Source: DASZIT01 sp963709665 (GTDB taxonomy: Bacteria; Actinomycetota; Acidimicrobiia; Acidimicrobiales; RAAP-2). Taken from it: a DNA stretch of 64,000 nt. The DNA is taken from the NCBI GenBank assembly GCA_963709665.1, contig CAVPWU010000002.1, forward strand, positions 1,240,001 to 1,304,000. The letters are read 5' to 3'. Each line of letters opens with the position of its first letter. Position 1 is the stretch's first letter. Positions 16,913-25,254 of the stretch are shown here, piece after piece. A program made the translations under genes and the position numbers. Under the pieces are notes generated by a model. The model saw only the letters and a list, made by a program, of their open reading frames with translations, had not been told where the DNA came from and did not search any database.

Positions 16913-19068
16913 CGCCACTCCAGTTGGCCGGCCCGCACCACCTTGCCGAGCTTCTCGATCTCGCGGCCGGCGGCGGCGATCACCTCGTCCATGGTGATCG
17001 GGGTGCCGGCGTCCCGGGCCATGAAGGCGGCGGCCAGCGCCGCCGACTTGATCTGGGCCCCGGTGAGGTCGAGCTTCTCCGCCAGGTGCGGGATGTCGAT
17101 CCCCTCGGTCAACGGGCGGCCCTCGGCGTCCACCGCCCCGTCGAAGCACGCCCGCCACAGCGCCTGGCGCTCGGCGGGGCCGGGGGGCACGAAGTTGACC
17201 ACGAAGCGGAGACGCCGGGTGAAGGCCGGGTCGAGGTCGCCCTTCCGGTTGGTGGCCAGCACGGCCAGCCCGTTGAACTGCTCCATGGCCTGGAGCACGT
17301 AGTCGATCTCGATGTTGGCGAAGCGGTCATGGGCGTCCACCACCGTGGTGCGCTTGCCGAACAGGGCGTCGGCCTCGTCGAAGAACAGGAGGGAGGGGCT
17401 GCGCTCGCAGGCCTCGAACACCTTGCGCAGCTGCTTCTCGGTCTCACCGATGTACTTGCTGACCACCCCGGCCAGGTCGACCCGCAGGCAGTCGAGGCCG
17501 AGGGAGGCCGCCAGCACCTGGGCGGTCATCGTCTTGCCGGTGCCGCTGGGTCCGGAGAACAGGGCGGTGGTCCCGCGGCCCAACGGGGTCAGGCGGGCCA
17601 GGTTCCAGCCGTCGAGGACATCGTCCTTGTAGCGGACCTGGGCCTCCAGCTCCCGCAGGTGGGCCCGGGTGTCGGGGGGCAGGACCAGGTCGTCCCAGGT
17701 GGGCCCGGGCGGGAGCCGGGTGAGGAGGTCGTCGATGCCGGTGGCCAGCATGCTGCGCACCACGTCGGCGACCGCCCCCGGGCCGGCCGGCAGGGTCCGG
17801 GCCGCCACCTCGATCTCCCCCGGGCGCAGCCCCCACTCGGCCACCGGGCCCGGTGCCGGGGCGGTCGACAGCGACGCCCACAGGGCCAGACGCTGGTGCC
17901 GCTGGAGGGGCGGGAGCGTGTACGAGCGCCGGACGGTGGGCGCCGTCGTCCCCCCGATCGCCCCCAGCGGCCGTTCCACGCAGCTGAAGGTGAGCGGGCA
18001 CCGGGTGGTGACCGCCCGGGCCGGGGCCGGCAGCGTCTCGTGATGCCAGACGGCCAGTGCCGCCCGGCTGAGGACGACCCGACGCACCTCGCGCACCAGC
18101 AGCAGCTCGGGGTCGGCCGCCTCGGCCAGGGTGGCGCAGTCCACCCCGATGACCGCCGCCTGGATCAGGGCGGAGGCGGCCGCCCCCAGGGCCCGGCGGC
18201 CGGAGCCCGGGGGACCCACCAGCTCGGCCTCCACGTGGATCGGCGAGGCGGTCCCGGCGCCCTGCAGTACCTGTCCGGCGAAGACGGCGATCTCCCGGGC
18301 CAGCTCGGGCCGCACCCCGCCGTCCGGCGGCGGGGCGAGGACCCGGCCGGTGGTCCCCGCCGACCAGTCCCGGGCGTCGAGCCGCCCCATCAGGGTGTCG
18401 ACCAGGGAGGCGTCGGCCCGGAACACGGTGGCGTCGGAGGGCGTCTGCCCGACCGGGGCCTCGGGCTCCAGCAGCCGCCACCGGTAGAGCGCCGACCCCG
18501 GTGCCGGCACCCGGGCGCCTCCGGCCACGTCGAAGATCTGGTCGACCAGGGACACCGTGGCCCCCGACGGGGCGGTGCCGTCCTGGAGGTAGCCGAGGAC
18601 CCGGGTCAGTCGGGGGTCGGCGGCGGTGGCCAGGGCCAGCTTCAGCAGGCTCTCCTCCCCCGGGGTGACATGGAGGGTCTCGACCAGGTGCGACCACACC
18701 GGGTCCTTCGGCTCGCGGGCCAGCGACTCCAGGGCCTGGCCGACCGAGCGGGCCTCGTCGTCGAGTTGATAGAAGGCCGCCGCCTGGTCGTGGCTGTGGA
18801 GGTCCGGGAGGAGCGCCCGGTCCACCTCGCTGTGGCTGATGGCCAGGTCCTCCTCCCCCGGGTAGGAGGAGCTCTGCCACTGCTGGCGGAGGAAGAGCAC
18901 CCGGCGCAGGGCCCGGAGGCGCACCTCGTACAGCCAGACCGGCTCGTCCCGGTCGGGGGCCGGGGTGGGACCGGCCGGGCCGGGCGTCGCGCCGGCCGTC
19001 GCCCCGCTGTCGCCGTGGTGCTCCACGTGCACCTCCCAGTCGCGGATGAGCTCGGCCACCGGCGTCAA
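16909..19068 (-). CDS. CIS-associated AAA+ ATPase (afp15/pvc15-like)
   Basis: About 719 aa. The first 480 residues are a family-specific helical region (WLYEVRLRALRRVLFLRQQW near residue 40). The AAA+ module has Walker A GPSGTGKT at about 506-513, Walker B LLFFDEADALFGKR at about 558-571, sensor 1 NRKGDLDPAF and arginine-rich RRLRFVV. The start is taken as TTG 19068, overlapping the previous stop (TTGA) like other junctions here; GTG 19059 is possible. Such ATPases are conserved in extracellular CIS operons. In the Photorhabdus and Serratia systems the homologue is thought to help load effectors or assemble the particle. It lies between the tail terminator and tube-base genes. Confidence 0.9.
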   Translation of the reverse strand: MTPVAELIRDWEVHVEHHGDSGATAGATPGPAGPTPAPDRDEPVWLYEVRLRALRRVLFLRQQWQSSSYPGEEDLAISHSEVDRALLPDLHSHDQAAAFYQLDDEARSVGQALESLAREPKDPVWSHLVETLHVTPGEESLLKLALATAADPRLTRVLGYLQDGTAPSGATVSLVDQIFDVAGGARVPAPGSALYRWRLLEPEAPVGQTPSDATVFRADASLVDTLMGRLDARDWSAGTTGRVLAPPPDGGVRPELAREIAVFAGQVLQGAGTASPIHVEAELVGPPGSGRRALGAAASALIQAAVIGVDCATLAEAADPELLLVREVRRVVLSRAALAVWHHETLPAPARAVTTRCPLTFSCVERPLGAIGGTTAPTVRRSYTLPPLQRHQRLALWASLSTAPAPGPVAEWGLRPGEIEVAARTLPAGPGAVADVVRSMLATGIDDLLTRLPPGPTWDDLVLPPDTRAHLRELEAQVRYKDDVLDGWNLARLTPLGRGTTALFSGPSGTGKTMTAQVLAASLGLDCLRVDLAGVVSKYIGETEKQLRKVFEACERSPSLLFFDEADALFGKRTTVVDAHDRFANIEIDYVLQAMEQFNGLAVLATNRKGDLDPAFTRRLRFVVNFVPPGPAERQALWRACFDGAVDAEGRPLTEGIDIPHLAEKLDLTGAQIKSAALAAAFMARDAGTPITMDEVIAAAGREIEKLGKVVRAGQLEWR

Positions 19069-20336
19069 AACTGCACCCACAGGGCCGGGTCCGCCGCCAC
19101 CTGGGCCACCTGGACCACCAGCGGCAGCAGCGACCCCGGGGTCTCCGCCGGGGGGTTGAACGTCAGCGACGTCCCCGCCGGGTCGAGGTACACCTGCCCC
19201 GGGGTCGGGGCCGGGGTAGAGACCACCTGCAAGGACGTGGTCCCCACCAGCACCGTGGTCGCCCCCGCCACCAGGCCCGCCGCCGCCACCGTCCGGGCCG
19301 TCCCCGCCGCCAGCGTCGGGCCGGTCGACGGGTCCACCCAGGGGGCCACCGCCACCACCAGGCCCGGGCTCCGGATCGACCCGATCGCCCCCGCCGGCCC
19401 ACTGCCCAGGCTCAGCCGGTAGATCCCCGGAGGTGGCACGGCCGGCGTCGTCGCCGAGCCCAGGGACGGGAACTGGAGCGTCAGGCTGGTCGGCGTCGAC
19501 TCCGCCGGGAGCACCCAGGACGTCACGTCGGTCTCCACCCCGGTGGCGTCGGTCAAGTAGACGTCGGAGAAGGCCGCGCCGCCGAGGTCGTCGCCCAGGA
19601 CGGTCAGTGACTGGCCCTCCGCCGCCGCGGCCGGGGAGAGGGTCTGGGTGACCGGGGCTCCCCCCGGCGGGGTGTAGTGGAGCTGCCGGCTCGTCGTGAC
19701 CAGGGTCGGCGGGCTCGGCGGATCCAGCGGCACCGGGTTCACCGACAGGTCCACCTGCTCCACCAGGTTGGTCGTCGAGGTCACCTGGTCGGGATCGAGG
19801 AAGAGGATGGCCGCCCGGTACACCAGGGACATCCGGAGGGGGGCGGTCGTCGCCTGCCACAGCCGGCTCAGCTCGTCATAGGAGCGGTGCTCCGGGGTGA
19901 GGGTGAGCTCCCAGGCCGGCGAGACCCCCGACGGGCTCCGCACGATGGGCTGGGTGTGGAAGACCCGCAGCGCCACGCTCATCAGCTGCTGCTCCTCGAT
20001 CCAGTTGTTCTCCGAGTAGGCGTAGAGGAGGTAGAAGGCGTCGAGGGCCAGGGGCAGGAACCGCACCGGTTCGCCGGATAGGGACGGGTCCATCAGCTGG
20101 GGTTCCCAGAAGAGCGCCTCGGCGGCGTGGTTGGTCTCCACGTGGTACAGGTACAGGCCCAGCTGTGGGCCGGCCTGCTGCATGGCCTGGTCCGGGGCCA
20201 GGCCCGTGAAGTTGGGGGCCGGGGTGGGGGAGGCGAACCCCCCGGCGCCCAGCTCCGTCCAGATCGGGGCGGTGGGCCACGGGACGCTGACCAGGTCGAG
20301 CAGGGCGTCGGTGATGGAGCTGAGGTCGAGGGTCAC
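19065..20336 (-). CDS. DUF4255 tail terminator/cap-like protein (pvc16-like)
   Basis: A 423-aa protein (GTG 20336). The first 200 residues carry the DUF4255 pattern: ITDALLDLVSV, LGLYLYHVETNHAAEALFW, RFLPLALDAFYLLYAYSEN, QLMSVALRVFHTQPI and the long helix RLWQATTAPLRMSLVYRAAI. The remaining 220 residues are Ig-like beta-sandwich repeats (LSPAAAAEGQSLTVLGDDLG; LAAGTARTVAAAG), an extension longer than the usual DUF4255 protein of about 200 aa. In extracellular CIS the DUF4255 protein caps the distal end of the tube and sheath. The Ig-like tail could decorate that cap; this is inference. Confidence 0.85.
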   Translation of the reverse strand: MTLDLSSITDALLDLVSVPWPTAPIWTELGAGGFASPTPAPNFTGLAPDQAMQQAGPQLGLYLYHVETNHAAEALFWEPQLMDPSLSGEPVRFLPLALDAFYLLYAYSENNWIEEQQLMSVALRVFHTQPIVRSPSGVSPAWELTLTPEHRSYDELSRLWQATTAPLRMSLVYRAAILFLDPDQVTSTTNLVEQVDLSVNPVPLDPPSPPTLVTTSRQLHYTPPGGAPVTQTLSPAAAAEGQSLTVLGDDLGGAAFSDVYLTDATGVETDVTSWVLPAESTPTSLTLQFPSLGSATTPAVPPPGIYRLSLGSGPAGAIGSIRSPGLVVAVAPWVDPSTGPTLAAGTARTVAAAGLVAGATTVLVGTTSLQVVSTPAPTPGQVYLDPAGTSLTFNPPAETPGSLLPLVVQVAQVAADPALWVQF

Positions 20337-20348
20337 GTCGTGGCACGC

Positions 20349-21305
20349 TCAGGACTGGGCCATGCCGTACCAGGAGCCGGTGGACGGCCGGGTCGGGCGT
20401 TCGGGTGGGCGGGCGGCGGTGGCCGTGGTCGGGGGCGCAGGGGCCAGGGCCGGGACGGCGGGCGGAGGCGGCACCACCGTCACCTCGATGGAGCCGATGG
20501 TGAGGGTCGGCCGCTCCGGCTCCGGGGTGCCCGACCGCGGCCGGGGGCCCCGGTCGAGCGCCGGGGCGGTGGCCGGGTCGGCCGGGGGGTCGGCGGGGGG
20601 CGGCGGAGCGACACCCGGGAGGGTGGCCTGGTGCGGTGCGGGCCCGGGGAGGGCCAGGGGGCCCAGGTCGAGCGGCTGGCCGGTGGCCCACTCCCAGGTC
20701 CGGGGCGTCAGGTCCGTCGGGGGGGTCGGAGGGGCATCGGGGGGCGCCGACTCCCGTCCCTCGGTCGCCCGTGGACCGGTGGCCGGGTGGCCGGGTGCCC
20801 CCACCTCCGCCTCGGGCACCCGGTGGGGGTCCGGCCGTGGCCCGGCCGAGGCGGCCGGGACGGGCCTCCGGCCGGGAGGTCCGGGGGTCGGGGGGGCATT
20901 GGTGGCCCGGTCGGGGTCGGTGGACCTCCGCCCGCTCCGGGACGGCCCCGGGTCCGGACGCACCGTCGGGTGGGGCCCGCCGGCCCCCGGTCCGGGGGCG
21001 TCGTCCCACCAGCCGGAGTCCTGCAGGGACCGGACGCGGTCGTCGGCCACCGGCGGGTCGGCGGGCCGGGAGCCGTCCCCGGTACCGGCGTCGGGGCCCC
21101 GGGAACGGCCGGTGCCGGGTGTCCCTGCCATCGGCGTGGGCCCGGGGTCGGGGTCGGAGTGCGGCGTGGTGAACGGATGGAGGGCGGGGTCGTCCGGGTC
21201 CACCAGGTCCGAGGGCAGGGTGATCGGGCGGCGGGGTGGGGTGAGCATCCCGGGCCCGGTGGCCCGAGGTGGCATCAGGCGGGTCAGGTAGGGCAGCGCT
21301 CTCAT
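20349..21305 (-). CDS. Pro-rich low-complexity CIS-cluster protein
   Basis: A 318-aa ORF (ATG 21305 overlapping the previous stop). It is dominated by Pro, Gly, Asp and Arg (over a quarter proline in the middle) with few hydrophobic residues, so largely disordered. Short ordered pieces occur at the start (MRALPYLTRLMPPRA) and end (LTIGSIEVTVVPPPP). Similar disordered proteins occur between the tube and terminator genes of CIS clusters, where they may act as linkers or length determinants. I cannot name a family. The tight overlaps and continued operon structure make it a real gene. Confidence 0.65.
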   Translation of the reverse strand: MRALPYLTRLMPPRATGPGMLTPPRRPITLPSDLVDPDDPALHPFTTPHSDPDPGPTPMAGTPGTGRSRGPDAGTGDGSRPADPPVADDRVRSLQDSGWWDDAPGPGAGGPHPTVRPDPGPSRSGRRSTDPDRATNAPPTPGPPGRRPVPAASAGPRPDPHRVPEAEVGAPGHPATGPRATEGRESAPPDAPPTPPTDLTPRTWEWATGQPLDLGPLALPGPAPHQATLPGVAPPPPADPPADPATAPALDRGPRPRSGTPEPERPTLTIGSIEVTVVPPPPAVPALAPAPPTTATAARPPERPTRPSTGSWYGMAQS

Positions 21306-22072
21306 CGGCTGGCCTGCTCCTCGGCGACCAGGTGGGCGTAGGCGATGCGCCGGGAACGTCCGAGGGTGAGGATGTCCGCCTCGCTCCACCGGTAGGCCCG
21401 GGCCAGGAGGTGGACCTCGTAGTAGAGGCCGGCGAAGAGGTCGCCCAGCTCGGCCATCACGTAGGAGCAGGGGTCGAACCGGAGCTCCAGGGCGCCCCCG
21501 CACTGCGGGCAGGCGCCGCCGACGGTCCCGTCGAGCGGGGGTGAGATCTCCGCCAGGGCCCGGTCGACCCGGGACCACCGGTCGTCGTCCAGCTCCGCGG
21601 GCACCACGCAGGTGGAGGACAGGGCCACCACCCCCTCCGGCCGGTCGAGCGCCTCCACCAGGTCGGCCGCGGTGGGCACCCGGAACCGGACCTCCTCGCC
21701 GGCCAGACGGAACCAGCCGTCGCCGGTCGGCTCGACCCCGGCCGGGACGGTGGGCCGGACGTGGTCGAGGTACTCCCCCACCCGGAAGCTGACATCGACC
21801 CGGGCCCCGCACCCGGAGGCCGGACACCAGCCGTCCGTCGAGAGCAGGTCCCCGATCCACGCCTGCCGGATCACCAGGGCCACCGCCGCCAGCTCGCTGG
21901 CCGGCACCGTCGCCCAGTCCAGGCCGTGGCCGTCGGCACCCACCACCACCCGGTCGGCGAGCTCCAGGACGGCCAGGGCCGGGGGCTGGGAGGACTCGAG
22001 CACCTGCAGCTCGTCGCGGCTGGTGGGACCGGTGACCGTGAGCGGAATTCCACTGACGGGCAGCGCGGTCAT
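21302..22072 (-). CDS. T4-baseplate-like zinc-ribbon CIS protein
   Basis: A 256-aa protein (ATG 22072, ATGA overlap). It has an N-terminal beta segment (LPVSGIPLTVTGPTSRDE), a Cys pair CPASGC near residue 95, a second pair CPQCGG near 200, and a C-terminal helix FAGLYYEVHLLARAYRW plus SEADILTLGRSRRIAYAHL. The four cysteines suggest one zinc site. The helix-rich C-terminus resembles the T4 baseplate/chaperone-type proteins found beside CIS tube genes. It is coupled to the tube gene, so an assembly chaperone or baseplate subunit is the best guess. Confidence 0.7.
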   Translation of the reverse strand: MTALPVSGIPLTVTGPTSRDELQVLESSQPPALAVLELADRVVVGADGHGLDWATVPASELAAVALVIRQAWIGDLLSTDGWCPASGCGARVDVSFRVGEYLDHVRPTVPAGVEPTGDGWFRLAGEEVRFRVPTAADLVEALDRPEGVVALSSTCVVPAELDDDRWSRVDRALAEISPPLDGTVGGACPQCGGALELRFDPCSYVMAELGDLFAGLYYEVHLLARAYRWSEADILTLGRSRRIAYAHLVAEEQASR

Positions 22073-22578
22073 TTCTCTTTCGGCTCGGTGAGGCTGAGGT
22101 CGCGCTCCCAGCCCTCGTTCTCGATCTTGATGTGCTCGATGGCCACCGCGTTGGACCCGGCGTCGAGGTCGGGCAGGGCCTGGAACTCCGACACCCACGC
22201 CCGGTGGATGGTGTAGCGGTAGACGGCCTGGGCCTCCTCGTTGAGCAGCACCACCGCCAGCTCCCGGCGGAGGGCGGCCAGCGAGGTGGACGGCGCCCCC
22301 TGCTGCAGCACCTGGGCGGCGTTGGCCCACGTCTCGAAGTCGTGGTTGTAGGTGACCCCCCGCTCCATGGTGACCGGCTCGTACTTGGTACGACCCAGGC
22401 CCTTCAGGATCACGGCGTTGCCCCCCTCCTTGTACTCGATGACGTCGGAGGAGCGCTTGATGGCGGTCACCTTGGACACCGCCGCCACCGGGGTGGTGGA
22501 GGTCCCGAAGTAGACCAGGAACCGGTAGGACTTGTACGGGTCGAACCGGTGGACGTTGACCGGGAAGATGATGCTCAC
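22069..22578 (-). CDS. CIS inner tube protein (gp19-like)
   Basis: A 169-aa protein from GTG 22578 with AAGGAG about 6 bases upstream. The sequence fits the T4 gp19 / Hcp-like tube family: FDPYKSYRFLVYF, AAVSKVTAIKRSSDVIEYKE, LKGLGRTKYEPVTMERGVTY, DFETWAN, YTIHRAWVSEF and IKIENEGWERD. Six copies per ring stack to form the tube driven into the target. It directly follows the sheath gene (9 bases apart), the usual sheath-tube order, so both are made from the same leading mRNA. Confidence 0.93.
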   Translation of the reverse strand: MSIIFPVNVHRFDPYKSYRFLVYFGTSTTPVAAVSKVTAIKRSSDVIEYKEGGNAVILKGLGRTKYEPVTMERGVTYNHDFETWANAAQVLQQGAPSTSLAALRRELAVVLLNEEAQAVYRYTIHRAWVSEFQALPDLDAGSNAVAIEHIKIENEGWERDLSLTEPKEK

Positions 22579-22587
22579 GGGGGCTCC

Positions 22588-24291
22588 TTAGCTCGAGGCC
22601 TGGCCGGCCAGCTGGGCGATCTGGACGACGACGAACTCGGCGGGCTCGAGCGGGGCGAAGGCCACCAGGACGTTGACGACGCCGTTGGCGATGTCCTGCT
22701 CGGTGGTGGTGGTGGCGTCGCACTGCACGGCGAAGGCGGTGCTGGGGGTGGTCCCGGCGAACGCCCCCTGCCGGAAGAGGCTGAGCATGAAGGCGTTGAC
22801 CTCCTGGGTGAGCGCCGTCCAGAGGGGTTGGGCGTTGGGCTCGAACACCGCCCAGGTGAGGCTGGCGTAGAGCGACTGCTCGAGGAAGAGCGCCATCCGA
22901 CGCACCGGGACGTACATCCACTGCTGCTGGGTCTTGAGGGCGGTGGTGCGGGCGCCGTAGATCACCGTGCCGGTGCCGGAGAAGTCGCGGAGGCAGTTGT
23001 AGCCGTTCTGGTTCATCACCCCCTGCTGCTGGTCGGTCATCACGCCGGTGGGCACCACGCCGGTGGTGCCGAGCAGGGAGGTCTCGATGCCGGCCGGGGC
23101 CTTCCACACCCCCCGGTTGGCATCCTCGGTGGCGAACATGCCGGCCACGAACCCGGAGGGCGGGGCGCTCGACGGCAGGCCGGTGACCGGGTCGTTCACC
23201 GACAGCCAGGGGAAGTAGAGGGCGGCGTTGATACTGACGGGAGGCGCCGGGGAGGGGGTGGCCCCACCGGCCAGGGTCTGGGCCAGGGAGTCGGCGTCCC
23301 ACCCCGAGGTGGACGACCCGGTCGACGACGGCGAGCCGGGGGGCGGGTCGAGGATCAGGAACGCCCGCTTCCGCTCGGCGAAGGCGGTGGCCACCGGGAT
23401 GGTGGTGGTGTCGTAGATGCCGGGGAGCACCAGGAGGTTGAAGACCGGGACCTTGTCGAGCGGGAAGTTGGTGGCGAAGACGTTCTGGAAGTTGGTGTCG
23501 ATGCCGGGGTTGATCACCGTGTACTGGGAGCCGGACGAGGGTACCGGCGGCGCCACGCCGGACGGGTACTCGAGGTTGTCGGCGGTGACGGCGGCCGGGT
23601 ACTCGGTGGGGGCGGTGGACCCCGAGTAGGTCACGGTCACCAGGCTCGACGCCGCGTTGACGGTGGTGGCCAGGTCGGCGATGCCGATCTGGCGGTAGGT
23701 CTCGACCACCGTCCCGTAGGACACCACCACATCGGCCGTGTCGTTGGTGGTGGTCACCGTCTTCGGGGTGATCGAGACGGTCATCGGGATCCCCACCTGG
23801 GTGGCGGAGGACGGGGTGGTGGAGGGGCCGAGACCGACCGGCTGCACGGCGGTGAAGGTGATGGTCTCGGTGCCGCCCCCCTCGGTGAGGGTCAGGAGGG
23901 CGGGGCCCACCGTCCCCTCGCTGGTGGTGCCGACCGTCGGGGGGGCGGTGGAGGTCGAGGCGGTGAGCGTGTAGTACTCGGTGGCCTTCAGGCCCACCAC
24001 GTAGGCGGTGGAGCCCCCGTTGAGGAAGAACTGGTTGACCGCCTGGCCCAGGTAGTCGGCCTGCCACGGACTGGAGAAGAGCCCGCCGAAGTTGGTCTGG
24101 TAGTCGGAGAAGCTCGAGCACAGGACCGGGATCCCGTAGTTGGGGCTGGCCGCCCCCGAGGCGTTCCCGGCCAGGAACGGGTTGATGTAGCCGACGAAGA
24201 CGGCCACCGAGGTCGGGGCCGGCGACACCGAGTGGTACGAGCTCGGAAGCTCCTGGATGTACACACCGGGGTAGGTGGTGGTGATCGACAT
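22588..24291 (-). CDS. CIS contractile sheath protein
   Basis: A 567-aa protein from ATG 24291 with GGGGAGAG about 7 bases upstream; it is the first gene of the operon. The N-terminus TTYPGVYIQELPSSYHSVSP and TSVAVFVGYINPF is the classical phage/CIS sheath start. YLGQAVNQFFLNGGSTAYVV follows. The C-terminal sheath domain contains GYNCLRDFSGTGTVIYGART, WMYVPVRRMALFLEQSLYA, FEPNAQPLWTAL and EFVVVQIAQLAGQ. A Ser/Thr/Pro-rich insertion (about residues 110-250) probably lies on the outer surface. Contraction of this polymer drives the tube. Only one sheath gene is present. Expression probably starts at the SARP-type promoter described separately. Confidence 0.95.
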   Translation of the reverse strand: MSITTTYPGVYIQELPSSYHSVSPAPTSVAVFVGYINPFLAGNASGAASPNYGIPVLCSSFSDYQTNFGGLFSSPWQADYLGQAVNQFFLNGGSTAYVVGLKATEYYTLTASTSTAPPTVGTTSEGTVGPALLTLTEGGGTETITFTAVQPVGLGPSTTPSSATQVGIPMTVSITPKTVTTTNDTADVVVSYGTVVETYRQIGIADLATTVNAASSLVTVTYSGSTAPTEYPAAVTADNLEYPSGVAPPVPSSGSQYTVINPGIDTNFQNVFATNFPLDKVPVFNLLVLPGIYDTTTIPVATAFAERKRAFLILDPPPGSPSSTGSSTSGWDADSLAQTLAGGATPSPAPPVSINAALYFPWLSVNDPVTGLPSSAPPSGFVAGMFATEDANRGVWKAPAGIETSLLGTTGVVPTGVMTDQQQGVMNQNGYNCLRDFSGTGTVIYGARTTALKTQQQWMYVPVRRMALFLEQSLYASLTWAVFEPNAQPLWTALTQEVNAFMLSLFRQGAFAGTTPSTAFAVQCDATTTTEQDIANGVVNVLVAFAPLEPAEFVVVQIAQLAGQASS

Positions 24292-24351
24292 GCGGGCTCT
24301 CCCCTGGACCTGGCTCGGCTCCCGCTCGGGTGGGCAGGACTGGCCCGGCTC

Positions 24352-24357
24352 AGGATA
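24352..24357 (-). promoter_or_regulatory. Predicted -10 box of the CIS operon
   Basis: On the minus strand TATCCT (24357-24352) lies exactly 8 bp downstream of the last 11-bp repeat unit (24371-24366) and about 60 bases upstream of the sheath ATG. There is no good -35 hexamer at the normal distance, as expected for an activator-dependent promoter of the SARP class. Confidence 0.55.
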
Positions 24358-24365
24358 CGGAGGGG

Positions 24366-24470
24366 CCGTGAATCTCCTGTGAGCTGGTCGTCAGGATGTC
24401 ATCAGTGATCCGGCACGCCGACATGAGCACATCGTGACCAGTTCGTCATGAAGGCATCACCAACTCGTCA
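24366..24470 (-). promoter_or_regulatory. Array of 11-bp-phased direct repeats, probable SARP operator
   Basis: Reading the minus strand, hexamers related to TGACGA begin every 11 bp. TGACGA is exact at 24470-24465, 24448-24443 and 24393-24388. TGATGC is at 24459, TCACGA at 24437, TCATGT at 24426, TGATGA at 24404, TCACAG at 24382 and TCACGG at 24371; the unit at 24415 is degenerate. Ten units span 105 bp and stop 8 bp before the -10 box. SARP activators are known to bind such face-of-helix repeats with the last one 8 bp from the -10. That the SARP encoded at 995-1738 binds here is inference. Confidence 0.7.
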
Positions 24471-24567
24471 ACGGCGACCGCGGGATCGGGACCCCCGGTG
24501 ATCCGATGCGGTCCGCCGGCCGTAGGGACACCGGAAGGACCGATCCCCCGTCGACCAAGGAGCCACC

Positions 24568-25125
24568 ATGGCGCATCGATCAACCCGCCGGCCGGTCACC
24601 CGGAGCCGCACCCCCCGGGGTGCGGGGGTCGTCGCCGGGCTCGCCCTCACCGCCGCCGGCCTGGTTGCGCCGGCCCCCACCGGCCCGGCCGGGGCGACGA
24701 CCCCCCCGACCACCATCAGGGTCGCCCACAACAGGACCTGGGGGACGATCCTGGTCACCGGGAACGGCCACGCCGTCTACCGGCTGACCGCCGATCCGAA
24801 GGACCAGAGCGTCTGCACCGGCACCTGCGCCCTCGTCTGGCCTCCGGTGGTCCTGGCCGCGGGCCAGAAGAGCCCGGTCGGTAGCGGGGTGAAGGGACTC
24901 GGCACCATCACCCGGAGCGGCGGGGTCCGCCAGGTGACCTACCTGGGGGTGCCCCTCTACCGCTTCGAGGGCGACCACTCGGCCGGGCAGGCCACCGGGA
25001 ACCTCACGGACACCTGGGGCCAGTGGTGGGTGGTGAACCCCGCCAACCCCCACGCCGTCCCCAAGGCGTCCACCCCCGGGTCGACCTCCCCCAGCACGTC
25101 GGCCGGCTCGGGCAGGGTCTACTAG
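24568..25125 (+). CDS. Secreted Y-x4-D repeat protein (lipoprotein_15 / COG4315-like)
   Basis: A 185-aa protein (ATG 24568, AAGGAG 8 bases upstream). It has a basic N-terminus (RRPVTRSRTPR), a hydrophobic signal segment (AGVVAGLALTAAGLVAPAP) and a probable cleavage after the Ala/Gly-rich stretch near residue 43. The mature part has the family pattern: ILVTGNGHAVYRLTADPKDQ, CTGTCALVWPP and, in a second copy, VTYLGVPLYRFEGDHSAGQA with NLTDTWGQWWVV. No lipobox cysteine is visible, so it is probably secreted freely. Function of the family is unknown. It diverges from the sheath gene and shares the repeat-rich intergenic region, so co-regulation is possible. Confidence 0.8.
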   Translation: MAHRSTRRPVTRSRTPRGAGVVAGLALTAAGLVAPAPTGPAGATTPPTTIRVAHNRTWGTILVTGNGHAVYRLTADPKDQSVCTGTCALVWPPVVLAAGQKSPVGSGVKGLGTITRSGGVRQVTYLGVPLYRFEGDHSAGQATGNLTDTWGQWWVVNPANPHAVPKASTPGSTSPSTSAGSGRVY

Positions 25126-25254
25126 GGCCATGGCCCCCGGACCTCCGCACCACCGGGCTCCGTCGGGTGGCAGGGTGATGGCCGTGACCGTCCCGTTCCT
25201 GCGATCGAACGGCCTCCCGCCCCGATGATCCGGGGCGGGTCCACCATCGCCACC

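Noticed and set aside
2141..24291. Prophage or tailocin remnant
   Set aside because: Tail-type genes only; no capsid, terminase, portal, lysis or integrase genes, while the DUF4255 and AAA+ genes point to an extracellular CIS.
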